A stretch of 64,000 nt of DNA from Corallium rubrum (lineage: Eukaryota > Cnidaria > Anthozoa > Scleralcyonacea > Coralliidae). The DNA lies in NCBI GenBank assembly GCA_964035015.1, contig OZ036008.1:9728692-9792691 (forward strand). Direction: 5' to 3'. The position numbers and the translations under genes are program-made. The notes beneath the pieces were generated by a model, which saw only the letters and a list, made by a program, of their open reading frames with translations, was not told the origin of the DNA and did not search any database. Each line of letters starts with the position of its first letter. Positions within the stretch are counted from its first letter, which is position 1. This document shows, one piece after another, positions 47,317 through 61,100 of the stretch.

Positions 47317-48034
47317 AACTAGCGTTGTGTGATAAGCAGGAAGGTTGTACGTTAAAACACGTTGGAGAGTGAGAAAGTTATTTGTGATCAGGCAGAGTTG
47401 TTTGGGAGGAAGGTATTGATTCGCAGCAAAACACCTGAAGTCTGCCTCCTAGCGGGCAGTACACAGTAAAAAGCCAAGGCAAAAAACAGACTCAGTACGT
47501 ACTAATGGGCTGTTCATGAGGCGGGCTGGGTTGATTTTATGTCACGAAAATCTTTCTTTGACTACAAAAATGGATTATAATACTCCGTGTGCTATACCTA
47601 CAGAAAAACAAACCCAATTTTGCTTTTCATTTTGCATTTCTCAAATATGGTCTTAATAAAATGAATGCCTCGCCTCATGAACGGCTCCTAAGGGCAGTGC
47701 CCCACCTACAGATAGTCCATCTCACGGCGGTCATATTGGTGAACAATGAGATGGCGGGCCATTGGTGTACCATCTTTATCCTGTGGGAATTTAACCCTAT
47801 TCTTATTCAAACATTTCGTATTTGTTTTCACCAGCTTCAATGGGGGCCACCACTCACTAGAGTGAAGACGATCACTGATTCCGCATGAACGAACGAACAA
47901 ACTCGTAGGCGGAATAAAAAGCGCTGCTATAACACAGCATCGCAATCACGCTATTTAAGGCACTCAGAAACACAATCTCTAGAAAGCTTCACTGTTTTCT
48001 ACTAGATATTTTTCGAGCGAAGTGAAATCCAGCT

Positions 48035-48183
48035 TAAAGGCGGTTTTCCACTAGGCGACATTTGTCGACCGACTCGACATTTTCTTTTGTCTTGGCTAAT
48101 TAGTTCCACTCGAGAGCTTGCGAGACAAAAGAAAATGTCGCTTCGCGCGACATTTTTCGCCTAGTGGAAAACCGCCTTAAAGC
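48035..48183. mobile_element. MITE, same family, copy 2
   Basis: TAAAGGCGGTTTTCCACTAG ... CTAGTGGAAAACCGCCTTAA, about 147 bp. It is almost the exact reverse complement of 48361-48512, which lies on the other side of a third MITE. Confidence 0.9.
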
Positions 48184-48366
48184 TGGATTTCCATTCAGTG
48201 CATTTTGTTGCGCGATCGACTTTTCTCGATCGCTTTCTTTTGAAATGTGTGTATTCAACCAAAGCTAATGAAATGCGTTCCGCTTGACAACCCACAATTG
48301 AAAAGAAAGCGATCGCAAAAAGTCGATCGCGCGATAAAATGCACTGAATGGAAATCCACCTTAAAG
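48179..48366. mobile_element. MITE, GCTGGATTTCCATTCAGT type
   Basis: TTAAAGCTGGATTTCCATTC ... GAATGGAAATCCACCTTAAA with inner palindromes rich in CGATCG. It directly abuts the two neighbouring MITEs. Confidence 0.9.
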
Positions 48367-48512
48367 CCAGTTTTCCACTAGGCGAAAAATGTCGCGCGAA
48401 GCGACATTTTCTTTTGTCTCGCAAGCTCTCGAGTGGAACTAATTAGCCAAGACAAAAGAAAAATGTCGAGTCGGTCGACAAATGTCGCCTAGTGGAAAAC
48501 CACCTTTATGTG
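48361..48512. mobile_element. MITE, same family as copy 2, inverted
   Basis: TTAAAGCCAGTTTTCCACTA ... CTAGTGGAAAACCACCTTTA. Inner arms GTCGCGCGAAGCGAC and GAGTCGGTCGACAAATGTCG. Confidence 0.9.
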
Positions 48513-48544
48513 CATGTATGTCAAAATTCCTGCTATTAAACCTC

Positions 48545-48963
48545 TCCGTATAATCGCGACGATCGCTCAAAAATGAACTCCGCAATCATATGGAAACCAC
48601 TGACGCAACGATCGCTACGAGAAAGAAAATGTTCTATTTCGGCGATCGGTGCGTTTTATGTTGGAAACGGTGATTTTGCGATCGATTGGCGATCAATATG
48701 CATCCCAGCATACGTTGCGGACCATTAAAACCAAGATGGCTGATGATTCCTCACCGGATGTTGCCCGCGATCAGCGATCATATGGAAACAGCGACACGAT
48801 TGTTGATCGCTACAGTTTTAAGCGCGATTTTTTTCGCGCGAAGCGACTTTCTTTTGTTCGAATTCAATAGATTTCTGATTAGTTTCAGCTCAGAGCTTAT
48901 GAGACAAAAGAAAAAGTCGCTTCGCGCGAAAAAAGTCGCCTAGTGGAAAACCGGCTTTAGAGA
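48545..48963. mobile_element. Two overlapping palindromic MITEs
   Basis: The first has GCGACGATCGCTC at about 48555 and inverted GCGATCATATGGAAAC-type ends at about 48773. The second ends TCGCCTAGTGGAAAACCGGC at about 48957 and pairs GCGCGAAGCGACTTTCTTTT with its complement. Its left end is lost where it joins the first. Confidence 0.75.
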
Positions 48964-49038
48964 AAGGTTGTGATATCCTATCCGTTAGAAAGATTTGAAA
49001 ACGTTTTCCAACTCCGCATTAAATCTCGTACATTTCAT

Positions 49039-49044
49039 TTTATT
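49039..49044 (-). promoter_or_regulatory. Candidate MDH2 poly(A) signal
   Basis: AATAAA on the minus strand about 120 bases past the MDH2 stop codon, a typical position. Confidence 0.5.
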
Positions 49045-49165
49045 ACAATTGCATTTGGAGGGAGCACTCTTTACGTTAAAAATTCAGAATAGCACTCTGT
49101 TACTGGGATCACACAAGGAATGTTCAACACACCTCAGAAATAATTCAGGTTCTTTTTTCAAGTTC

Positions 49166-52100
49166 TCAGTTATTTGCAGCAAAATCTTCGCCTTTCTTGA
49201 TATTTGTCTGTAGTTCTGGCAAAAGCTAATAAAGAAAATTTCATGGCATGTATTTTTTTATAAAATAACATTTTGAAAACAAGCGCGGCGATTGGTTGAA
49301 AGCCGTGTTTCTATAACTTTATGGAAACACGGCAAGGTCCACGCCATTCAATACGCCATCATTACGGTGTAGGATACGCCATTATATACGCCATTATGAA
49401 GAGTAAGGAGAATTTACGCTTTGATGTAGTGATTGTTTTTACGTTCTATACCTATTTTCGACAGGTTATTTTATAAAGGAAATAGAAAACTTCCACTCGT
49501 GTTTCTGTAACTATGGAAACACGGAAAATGTTTTTTATTTCTTAAATATTGGCTGATTGCGCAAATTGTTGCTACAGACAAGTTACAAAAGGGGTCTTAC
49601 ACTGTGCAATTATTCCAAATAATTTTTACACCACGTACCTCTTCAAGTTTCTTCTTTTCAAAGTCGGAAAGTTCACCCAATCCAAGATTCTTTACTAAAC
49701 CGTTTTTCTAAAATACAGAACACAAACAATCAATCAGATTTGAAACTGTGCTGAACAGTATTATACCAAGAGGAAGCAGTTCGGTTCTAAACTTCAGATT
49801 ATGACGAAATGTCAGTCTGAAATGTCAGTCTATACCACTCGACTTGAAACCCTGCGTCTCCTACCAATCATGAATATCTAGACATGGTGTATTTTTTCAA
49901 AATAACCCATGAACTAGTCAATATCCATCCTTCCCTACGTCCAACTACCCGCACTTCCAGACACACTAGATCCTCTACTAGCAATAGTCCTAAATACGTC
50001 GTTCCGAAATGTAGAACTGTGACATTCCAAAGATCATACATCATCAGAGCAACTCGCGTTTGGAACAATCTTGTTGATGAACTGAAGTTTGATATGGACA
50101 GTCTGTCTTCGTTTAAGTCCATAATGTTTAAGTACTATATTTCGTCTTTACACACATGTTATAACGTGGATGATCCTCGTTCTTACAAAACTATCTGTCC
50201 TAAGTGTAATTGTGTCCGTAGTCTCACAACACCGATATCGTGTTGTATGTAGGAACTGTACTGTTATGTTTTGGAGGCTTTGTCGGTGTATGAACAACCG
50301 AAATATTTTACGGTTAGGATTAAGTTCAGTGACAGGGTCATGAATATCAGGGTCAGGCTTTCGTTTGTTCACACACCGAAAAAGTGTCGTTGTTAGTTGT
50401 TTTCGTGTTGACCATGTGGTTATTGTCGTTGTTGTTATTTATATTTTGGGCCCGCAGTAATTGGCAACTAGCTGTTGCGGCAACCCTGCCAAATTAAAAA
50501 AAATAAATAAATAAAAGCAAGCGAAATAACCTCTTCCTTCCCAAAATTATTTTCTTTTGAAAAAGACTATTTTGAAATGTTGACTTACCCCCAGTTCCAA
50601 CGGAGTTGAAAAATAAGCCGCAGGAGTGAGATCAGAAGGCACGAACGCACATTCTACAATACCAGAATCACCTCGTAACGCTTTTAAAAGCTAGACAAGA
50701 AAAGCAGCAGAAATTATAATAATTTTTTAATTACTTTAAGCTATATTCTGATATTATACAATGTTTCGATTTTACTGCAGAAGTATTCTCACAGAAACAT
50801 GAATGCAAATTTTCATTAATTTTTCACATGGCCGAAGAAATGGAAAAACATTAACTCAATCAGAATTTGAACTCGCCTCCTTAAACTCATTAAGAGGACA
50901 ATTTTTACTGATCATATCTAGTTATCTACATTCATAATTATCAAATATTTTTATCTTTTGATATGTTTCTCAACCCCCACATGTACTTTGTAAGTTTGTT
51001 GACTGTGTGAGTTACACAATAATGCTAAAATAAAGAGATTGTTGGGGACAAAAAGAAAATGTTGGTGGAACAAAAACAAATTTTGGATTGATTACTGTAT
51101 AAATATGGCGGATTCAACATTTTTGTAGCATTTTTGTAGGGTTTTCAGCGCTTTTAACCGAAAATACGTGACATAGAAAAAATTCTTCTCTTAATAATTC
51201 ATGAGAGAGGTTACCGTATTTACTCGTTTAAGTGCCGCGGCGATCTTTAAATTTTTAGTGTTCGGATGCGGCGCTTATTTGAGGGCGGCGCTTATTTGAG
51301 GGCGGCGCTCTTTAAAAATTATTTTATTTGTAAACGATAACAAGAAATCTTATCAACAAAATAAATATGTTTCAGATGTTACTATATCTTGTCATTCACA
51401 TTGAAATATACTCACTTTGAACATATAAACACTGTAATACAGGACAATAAATTTCCGAGGCTGTAGTTGCTTTTTAGTTTGGCTTCTCGAACAATTCTGT
51501 CTGACGGTGCTTCGATTAAGCACCGCACTGTTGTTGAATAAGTGCGGCGCTTATTCGAGGGCGGAGCTCTTTAATATTTTTGCTCTCATATGCGGCGCTT
51601 AATCGGGGGCGGCGCTTAAACGAGTAAATACGGTATTTAATCAGTAGCCAAGTGAAAAAGTGGTAAACTTCCGAGATTTTTAGTAACGAAATACTGAGTG
51701 ACGTTATGAGCGGAACTCTTCATTGACACATTTTACTCTGATGAAGGGCTCAGCTTAAAACGTCATTATTTCGTTACAAAAACTATATTATTATACAATA
51801 CTGATACAATCTCGAATGTGATTGGCTAACAACCTACAGATAATTCTTGATATCTTGCCACCTACAAAATATCAAAAATCATCTGTAGCTATGACGCGTT
51901 GGTCAGCGGTTTGAACAAAACAAACATGGCGGCCGTCCTTAGGAGTGAAGATCAGAAGCGGATTTGGCACGTTTTGTTGACGCTAAAACCACCAAGAAAA
52001 AACAAGCGAGCTACACATACAGCTGTTAGAGTTTAAAGCAGTGTTTGAAAGAGAAAATTGTATTTGAAAGCGAAAAAAGTTAGCGAACTTCGAACTGAAG

Positions 52101-55100
52101 ACGGTATGAATATTTACTATTTTTACCTAACTTTGTAAAAAACTTTCTAAAGGCTTCTACATTCATAATTGTATAATAAAACAATTATTGAATTCGGTTA
52201 TCACATGATATCAAGAATTATCAAGGCCTCTGTTCGTGTTATCCGCCTCAGCCTTCGGCTTCGGCAGATAACACAAACCTCGGCCTTGATAATTCTTGAT
52301 ATCATGCTCAACCTCATCCAATAATTGTATATTGTCGGCAGTTGACCACCTTTTCACCCAGTTGCTCTATCGTAGAATCCCGAAAGTAGCGGCAGATTTC
52401 AGACGTCTTAAAGCCTGGTTTTCATATGTCGCCGATCGTCGGCGATTTGTGATTTAGATGCATGTTAAAACGGGAAGTGCAGCAGCATGTTAAGTAATAA
52501 AGAACAATGCAAAAAAGCAGTGCTCTTATTCTTTTACTTAAAGTGCCACTAACCCCAAAAACTTTTTCTCGCAAATCTAAGAGCCCTTATTGAGTGGATT
52601 AGGCCAGTTAATAAATTATTGGTATTGGACGTTTCGTTGATCTTCTGTAGACGACCAAAGTTGCATCTGCATGTCCCATATGGCGGAGTAGGAAAGGGAA
52701 TGGGTATATTCCTGGTATTACGTCAGGCAAGTCAAACAAGGAACTCCTTTGAGCTCTGTCTGGTGAATACATAGTTGGGTTGAAAATTCATTTTCCCAAC
52801 TAACTCAATGTAAAAATTCTATGCATTCAGCAGACAGAGCTCAAATGAGTTCCTTGTTTGGCTTGTCTGACGTCACACCAGGAATATACCCATTTCCTTT
52901 CCTTCTCTGCCATGGGACATGCATATGCCAATTTTTGCAACTTTGGTGGTCTACAGAAGACCAAAGAAATGTCCAATACCAATAATTTATTCACTGGACT
53001 AATCCACTCAATAAGGGCTTTTAGATTTGCGAAAAAATTTTTTTGGGGTTAGTGGCACTTTAACATGCATCTAAATCACGGGTCGGCGACGATCGGCGAC
53101 ATATGAGAACCAGGCTTAAAACTTTCCGAAAGTAGCGGGCCCCCGAAAGTAGCGGTTCTTTTGAAGAGCGCGCTTCCGCGTTGTGCAGTGAATACGATTG
53201 ATGATGATGATGATAAAATGGCTTGAAAGAAAGAAAGAGGAAAATCACGTTTATATTAAGCGGATATCTTGCATTCGTTTTATGTAATACAGTAAATTTA
53301 GTTCGTATTTACTTTACTTACTTATTCACAGTATGTTAACGTATTTTACATGGCGAGAAATGGTGGACATAGAGAGGCGGAGCTAAAGCCCTATTAAACT
53401 AGTACCTATGTCGTGCGGTCGTCACAGTTCCGCGGTTCAGAAGAAAAGAGAACAACTAATTTATGCAATGTTGGATGAAATCTTCATTCGATGATCAGAA
53501 AATACTGAAGATTTGAGATTGAAAACCGCAACAACGACAAATACAGGCTAGAAATGAAGAATATCATCGAAAAGACGGATCTTTATAGTAGCCGAATCAG
53601 ATCGAAACTTGTACGGAAATAGTATACCTCTGTTTGATTTTCGATAACGTGAGCAGCAAGGTTGGTACAATTTGCGTATTCGCCATCTTGGCTTATGTTA
53701 GACTTGTGCTCAAAATAGTATATCAAAAACCGCAACGGATGTAATATCTGTGGCATATCGCTCATGATATTTATATCGCAGATGTGTTGCACTATACGAT
53801 TCAGATTGGAACATTTGAAATAATTTAAAAATTGACACTGCTACGACGATTGTTTCACGCATCCTCTGTGTAAGTCCTATTAATCTTGCAGAACTTTTCT
53901 AGTCAAAATTTTTGTAAGTGGGCATGCATTACGCGCATGCGTGACCATTATTTCTCGCCATGCCACCTGAACGTAGCGGCCCCCAACAGTGGATAAAACC
54001 GAAGGTAAGGGGGGGGGGGGGGGGGGCGCTACTTTCGGGATTCTACGGTATCCAAGACACTGCCTACACAGCACTCTACGTTTTTACACTACCTGATTAT
54101 AAATATATGTACAAACAAATAAAGATAAAAAAAGATGCTCAACTTACTGAAAACACAAATCTCGCACCAGCATATGCCATAGATAATGTCGCTGAACCCT
54201 ATATATATAAAGAATGGAAAGAAGGATAGATATCTATTATTCAATTGGATTAAATCTTAATTCTAATTGGCTGTAAAGTTATTATAATTACGTGAGCTGT
54301 AACTTATTAGGGCCTTTTATACTGAGCAAAATAGGCCACGGCTTAAATAATACGAGCTGTTCGCGACTTATTTAAGCCACGGCTTATAGACCACTTTCAT
54401 AATAGCGATTATTATATGGCTGGGTTTGATTTCCGGTCCGTACGCAAAACGACGCACGCTGATTGGTTCCTGAGAGGTCGGTTTTATCGCGCAAACGGTC
54501 TGTACGAAAACCTCAGGCAAATACTTTCCTGTACAGACCTCGCACTCGGTTAATAAGTCCTTATTAATTTGAATATTCTTTTATGTGCATCTTAATAAGC
54601 CTTTCTAGCCTCGTTTGTGTGTCTGCAATTCAAAAGAATCTTTGCTTCATAACGAGGCCAGAAAGCTTCATTTAGATGCACATAAAAGAATATTTAAAGC
54701 TGTGGCCATTATGAAAGTGGTCGATTTTCTGCCGTATAAACGGTCCTATTGCCAGGAACAATCATCTGAGCCTGACAGCCTGTGCAAATGTTGTTTTGCT
54801 GCAATTGACAGTGAAGAAACGCATTCACCACTTACAGCTCCAGCCTTCGCATTAACAACCTCTGTTCCTGCATTTTGAATTCTGTCTGTCAAACTTTCAA
54901 CTTCATCTTGCGTGAAAGACGTTTTAGGCTGCATCTGTACTCCAATCAGAAAAACGAAAAAAAACAAGTTAGCTACTTCAACAGTTTTACTATTGCCAAG
55001 TTTTAGTGAAAACAACTTACTGCGATTTTCTCTTGAGCTTAGAGACAGGAAGTTTTATTCAACGGTTAATTGATCGTCTCGTAATTTGACACATTCCCAT

Positions 55101-58100
55101 GGGAAATTTGAATGTTTGAGCATTTTGACCAATGGAAATTAAGGCGTTGCCCAAACTTTTAAAGTGCCTACCTCACGTTTGGGGATATTACATATTCGTA
55201 ATATTCGTCTTCCTGAGCAAAATCATAATATATCTTGTCAGCCGAAAATTTCATCTTCATGGAGTTTTTAGCTGTCAAAGTTACCGGATGTGATGTCACA
55301 AGAGGCATTCCAAACCAGTTTTCTTTTGTTACTTGCCACAAAAATGCCTCTTGTGACATCACATCCGGTAACTTTGACAGCAAAAAAACTCCATGAAGAT
55401 GAAATTTTCGGCTGACAAGATATATTATGATTTTGCTCAGGAAGACCCAAATATTACGAATATGTAAAATACCCAAACGTGAGATAGGCACTTTAAGTTT
55501 GCCATCATAGATTGCCCCTGGTAACGTATGTGTTTCAATATTTAAACTTTTCAATAAAACTTTTTGAGTCTAAGCTCAACTGAAAATTGCAGTATGTTAT
55601 GTTTATTTTCGACATTGCAATCCTCTCATCTCGCTTCGTTCAGTAGTACGAATGAAACTTACAGAATGGAACTACCATGCAGACTTACTTGAGACAGTAA
55701 TGGTAGGATGGTGATACCTGAATGGCCACCAATAACTGGCACTTTGACTTTGCTAACATCAAGATCCTTCAATATATAAAAACAATACTGTATGAATATA
55801 CAACTTTGTAGAAATTTAATATTCATAGTTTAAAATCTACTTTAGATCACATTTTTTTAGTTATTAACAACAGACAGAAATGAAACTGTAAAAACAGTTT
55901 TTAATGATCTACCTACCTTAAGTTCAGCAACAAATGTGTTTGATCTTACAATATCCAGGGTAGTTACTCCAAATATTCTAAAACACACAAAATATTATTT
56001 GGTCAACTTTATTGAATAAGCATTCAATAAAAACATTGTGAAACTTCTTGGATGCCAGCCCATATAAGACTTCATCTCTATTTATACCCCCTCTCTCTTT
56101 AGACCCACTCTATTTAGACCCACTCTACTTAGACCACCTCTGTCTCTATTGACACACTCTCTCTAATTACACACACTCTATCTCTCTAATTACACATACT
56201 CTCTCTAATTACACATACTCTCTCTAATTACACATACTCTCTCTAATTACACATACTCTCTCTAATTACACACACTCTATCTCTCTAATTACACATACTC
56301 TCTCTAATTACACATACTCTCTCTAATTACACATACTCTCTCTAATTACACATACTCTCCCTAATTATATCCCCTCTCTATTGACACTCTCTCTAATTAC
56401 ACATTCTCTCTCTAATTAGACCCCCTCTCTAATTAGACCCCCTCTCTAATTAGACCTACCCCTTACTCTCTAATTGCACCCCTCTAATTACACTCTTCAC
56501 TCTAATTACATCCCTTCTCTCTAATTACACCCATCACTCTAATTACATCTCTTCAATTACACCCTTCTCTCTAATTACATCCCTTCTTTAATTACACCCT
56601 TCTCTCTAACTACACCCCCTCTAATTCACCATTCCCTCTAATTACACCCCCTCTCTAATTATACACTACTCTCTAATTATATCCCTCTCTAATTACACTC
56701 TTCTCTCTAATTGCACCCCCTCTCTAATTATACCCATCTCTAATTATACCCCTCTCTAATTAGACCCCCTCTCTAATTATATCCTACTCTCTAATTATAT
56801 CCCTCTCTAATTACACTCTTCTCTCTAATTGCACCCCCTCTCTAATTATATCCATCTCTAATCATACCCCTCTCTAATTAGACCCCCTCTCTAATTAGAC
56901 ATACCCCTTCACTCCAATGGCACCCTCTCTAATTACAGCCTTCTCTCTAATTACACCCCCTCTCTAATTACACCCCATCTCTAATTACACCCTTCCCTCT
57001 AATTACACCCTCTCTCTAATTACACTCTTCTCTCTAATTACACCCTTATCTCGAATTACACCCCTTCTCTCTAATTACACCCCTTCTCTCTAATTACACC
57101 CCCTATCTAATTACACCCTTCCCTCTAATTACACCCTCTCTCTAATTGCACCCCCTCTCTAATTACACCCTCTCTCTAATTACACCCCTTCTCTAATTAC
57201 ACCCCCTCTCTCATTACAGCCCTCTCTAATTACACCTTCTCTCTAAATACACCCCCTCTCTAATTACACCCTTCTTTAATTACACCCACTCTCTAATTAC
57301 ACCCTTCCCCCTGATTACACCCTCTCTCTGATTACACCCTTCTCTCTAACTGCACCTCCTCTCTAATTATACCCATCTCTAATTATACCCCTCTCTAATT
57401 ATACCCCTCTCTAATTAGACCCCCTCTTTAATTAGACATACTCCTTCTCTCTAATTACACCCACTTTCTAATTACACCCTCTCTCTAATTACACCCTTCT
57501 CTCTAATTACACCCTTCTCTCTAATTGCACCCTTTCTCTCTAATTACACCCCTTCTCTCTAATTACACCCCTTCTCTCTAATTACACCCCTTCTCTCTAA
57601 TTACACCCCTCTCTAATTACACCCCTCTCTAATTACACCCCCTCTCTAATTACACCCCTTCTCTAATTAAACCCCCTTTCTAATTACACCACTCTCTAAT
57701 AACACCCCCTCTCTAATTACACTCTCTCTAATTACACCCCCTCTCTAATTACACCCTCTCTAATTACACCTTCTCTCTAAATACACCCTTATCTCTAATT
57801 ACACCTCTTCTCTCTAATTACACCCCCTCTCTAATTACACCGCTCTCTAATTGCACCCCCTCTCTAATTATACCCTCTCTAATTACACCCCCTCTCTAAT
57901 TACACACCTCGCTAATTACACCTTCTCTCTAAATACACCCCCTCTCTAATTACACCCCTTCTCTAATTAAACCCCCTTTCTAATTACACCACTCTCTAAT
58001 AACACCCCCTCTCTAATTACACTCTCTCTAATTACACCCCCTCTAATTACACCCTCTCTAATTACACCTTCTCTCTAAATACACCCTTATCTCTAATTAC

Positions 58101-61100
58101 ACCTCTTCTCTCTAATTACACCTCCTCTCTAATTACACCGCTCTCTAATTGCACCCCCTCTCTAATTATACCCTCTCTAATTACACCCCCTCTCTAATTA
58201 CACACCTCGCTAATTACACCTTCTCTCTAAATACACCCCCTCTCTAATTACACCCCCTCTTTAATTTCACCCTTCCCTCTAATTACACCCTTCTCTCTAA
58301 TTACACCCCTTCTCTAATCACACCCCTTTCTAATTGCACCCCCTCTCTAACTACACCCTCTCTAATTACACCCCCTCTCTAATTACACACCTCGCTAATT
58401 ACACCCCCTCTCTCATTACACCCCTCTCTAATTACACCTTCTCTCTAAATACAGCCCCTCTCTAATTGCACCCCCTTTCTAATTGCACCCCTCTCTAATT
58501 ACACCCTCTCTAATTACACCCCCTCTCTAATTACACCCCCTCTCTAATTACACCCCTCTGTAATTACACCCATCTCTAATTACACCCCCTTCCTCATTAC
58601 ACCCCTTTTCTAATTACACCTCCTCTCTAATTATGCCCCCCTCTAATTACACCCTTTCTCTCTAAATACACCCCTCTCTAATTACACCCCCTCTCTAATT
58701 ACACCCCCTCTCTCATTACACCCCCTCTCTAATTACACCTCCTCTCTAATTATACCCCCCTCTAATTACGTCCCTCTCTAATTACACCCCCTCTCTAATT
58801 ACACTCCTCTCTAATTACACCCTCTCTCTAATGACAGCCCCTCTCTCATTACACCCCCTCTCTCATTACACCCCCTCTCTCATTACACCCCCTCTCTCAT
58901 TACACCCCCTCTCTAATGACAGCCCCTCTCTCATTACACCCTCTCTCTAACTACACCCCCTCTCTAATTACACCCCTCTGTAATTACACCCCTCTCTAAT
59001 TACACCCCCTTTCTCATTACACCCCTTTTCTAATTACACCTCCTCTCTAATTATGCCCCCCTCTAATTACACCCTTTCTCTCTAAATACACCCCTCTCTA
59101 ATTACACCCCTCTCTATTACACCCCCTCTCTAATTACACCCCTCTCTATTACACCCCTCTCATTACACCCCCTCTCTAATTACACCCCCTCTCTAATTAC
59201 ACCCCTCTCTAATTACACCCCTCTCTAATTACACCCTCTCTAATTACACCCCTCTCTAAATACACCCCTCTCTAATTACACCCCCTCTCTCATTACACCC
59301 CTCTCTAATTACACCCCTCTCTAATTACACCCCCTTTCTCATTACACCCCCTCTCTAATTACACCCCCTCTCTAATTACACCTCCTCTCTAATTACACCC
59401 CTCTCTAGTTACACCCTTTCTCTCTAAATACACCCCCTCTCTAATTACACCCCCTCTCTAATTACACCCCCTCTCTCATTACACCCCTCTCTAATTACAC
59501 CCCTCTCTAATTACACCCCTCTCTAATTACACCCCTCTCTAATTACACCCCCTCTCTCATTACACCCCCTCTCTCATTACACCCCTCTCTAATTACAGCC
59601 CCTCTCTCATTACACCCTCTCTCTAATTACACCCCTCTCTAATTACACCCCCTCTCTAATTACACCCCCTCTCTCATTACACCCCCTCTCTAATTACACC
59701 CCCTCTCTCATTACACCCTCTCTCTAATGACAGCCCCTCTCTCATTACACCCTCTCTCTAATTACACCCCCTCTCTCATTACACCCCCTCTCTCATTACA
59801 CCCCCTCTCTCATTACACCCTCTCTCTAATTACACCCCCTCTCTAATTAACATTCCCTCTCTTCTTGGTACACACCTTGATGGATCAAAAACACCAGCCT
59901 TCTTAAAGACATCACAAGCTATGGGAACAGTTGAGTTCACCTACAATAAGTTAATTAGCAATAATTAAACAACAGTAAATCAATGGTGTACCCAGAGTGT
60001 TTTCCCCCTCCCCCTCCCCCTCCCAATCACACTTATTCATATAATTTGGATTTTTAAAGTGAAAATATTCTTTTTACTTACAGGATTTGAAATTATACTT
60101 ATGATGGCATTTGGACAGTACCTTGAAGAGGAAAAAAACAAAACAAATCCACCATGAACACATGTCACTCCCCCACACCAGAAATGTTTAGCATCAGTTT
60201 AATTAAAGTGCTTATGTCACAAAAATTTTTTTTTGACTTTTGAGTAGAGGACAAAAAGTTAGTTAATACGTTCTTTAACATTTTTCGGTTTTCTCTTTTC
60301 ATTCGCGAGATGTGCAACTCTAAACCTTGAAAAATTGGCTTTTAGCAAAAAATTGTCACGCCCGAGAAAAAAACAGAAAAGGGTCTGGGGCGACAGCCGT
60401 GTGACGTAGATTAAGAGACGGAGGTTCGAATTCACATGTGAAGGAGTACTAAAAAGCTATTGAGAAATTAATAAGTCCCTTAAGCTACGTCACACCACGC
60501 TCGTCCCAGACTCTTGCTGATATGCGACATTTTCACGAAAATTGCTGTTTAGAGCCACATATCTTGTGAATGAAAAGAGAAAACCGAAAAATTTTAAAGA
60601 ACCTATTAACTAACTTTTTGTCCTCTACTCAAAAGTTAAAAAAATTTTTTTGTGACATAAGCACTTTAATACAGTAGACCAAAATTAATTGACTATTATA
60701 CAACTTACTTAGCACAAGCCTCAGCCAATGTTTTCACTATACCAGCATTAGTATTGAAGAGGTCGTCTCTGGTCATACCTAAAAATCACACATATCAACA
60801 ATTCAAAATACGTTTTATAGTCGTTTCGTCCCCTCACCGTTTTGTCCCCAACCATTTCGTCCCCACTCCCCTCGCATATTTCGATTTGTATAAATGTGTT
60901 TCAACACGATCACTTCCCACGCCGAACACTACTTTATAAAGCGTCGTAGTCGTATGTAACAATCTTTTAACGTAATGTAAAACAAAGAAACCTACTCGTT
61001 TGCTGTCTGCTCTCAAGAAGAAGTTTGTTTAAGTGCCCTCGTTCATAAAGATTAAATAATCTGGCTCCAAAAAAAAAGAAGTTTTATCTGAAAACTATAA

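Larger units (their letters stand above)
52371..54048. mobile_element. Outer MITE of a three-level nest
   Basis: CGTAGAATCCCGAAAGTAGC at the left and GCTACTTTCGGGATTCTACG at the right. It encloses the two further elements listed next plus about 900 bp (53120-53950) in which I recognise nothing. Confidence 0.75.

Noticed and set aside
55168..55554. 128-codon minus-strand frame
   Set aside because: It lies in the arms of a foldback MITE, and similar words appear in both arms in opposite orientation.
56085..59855. CRISPR-like appearance of regularly spaced repeats
   Set aside because: Units are contiguous 16-17 bp tandem copies without unique spacers, in an intron of an animal gene. It is a minisatellite.
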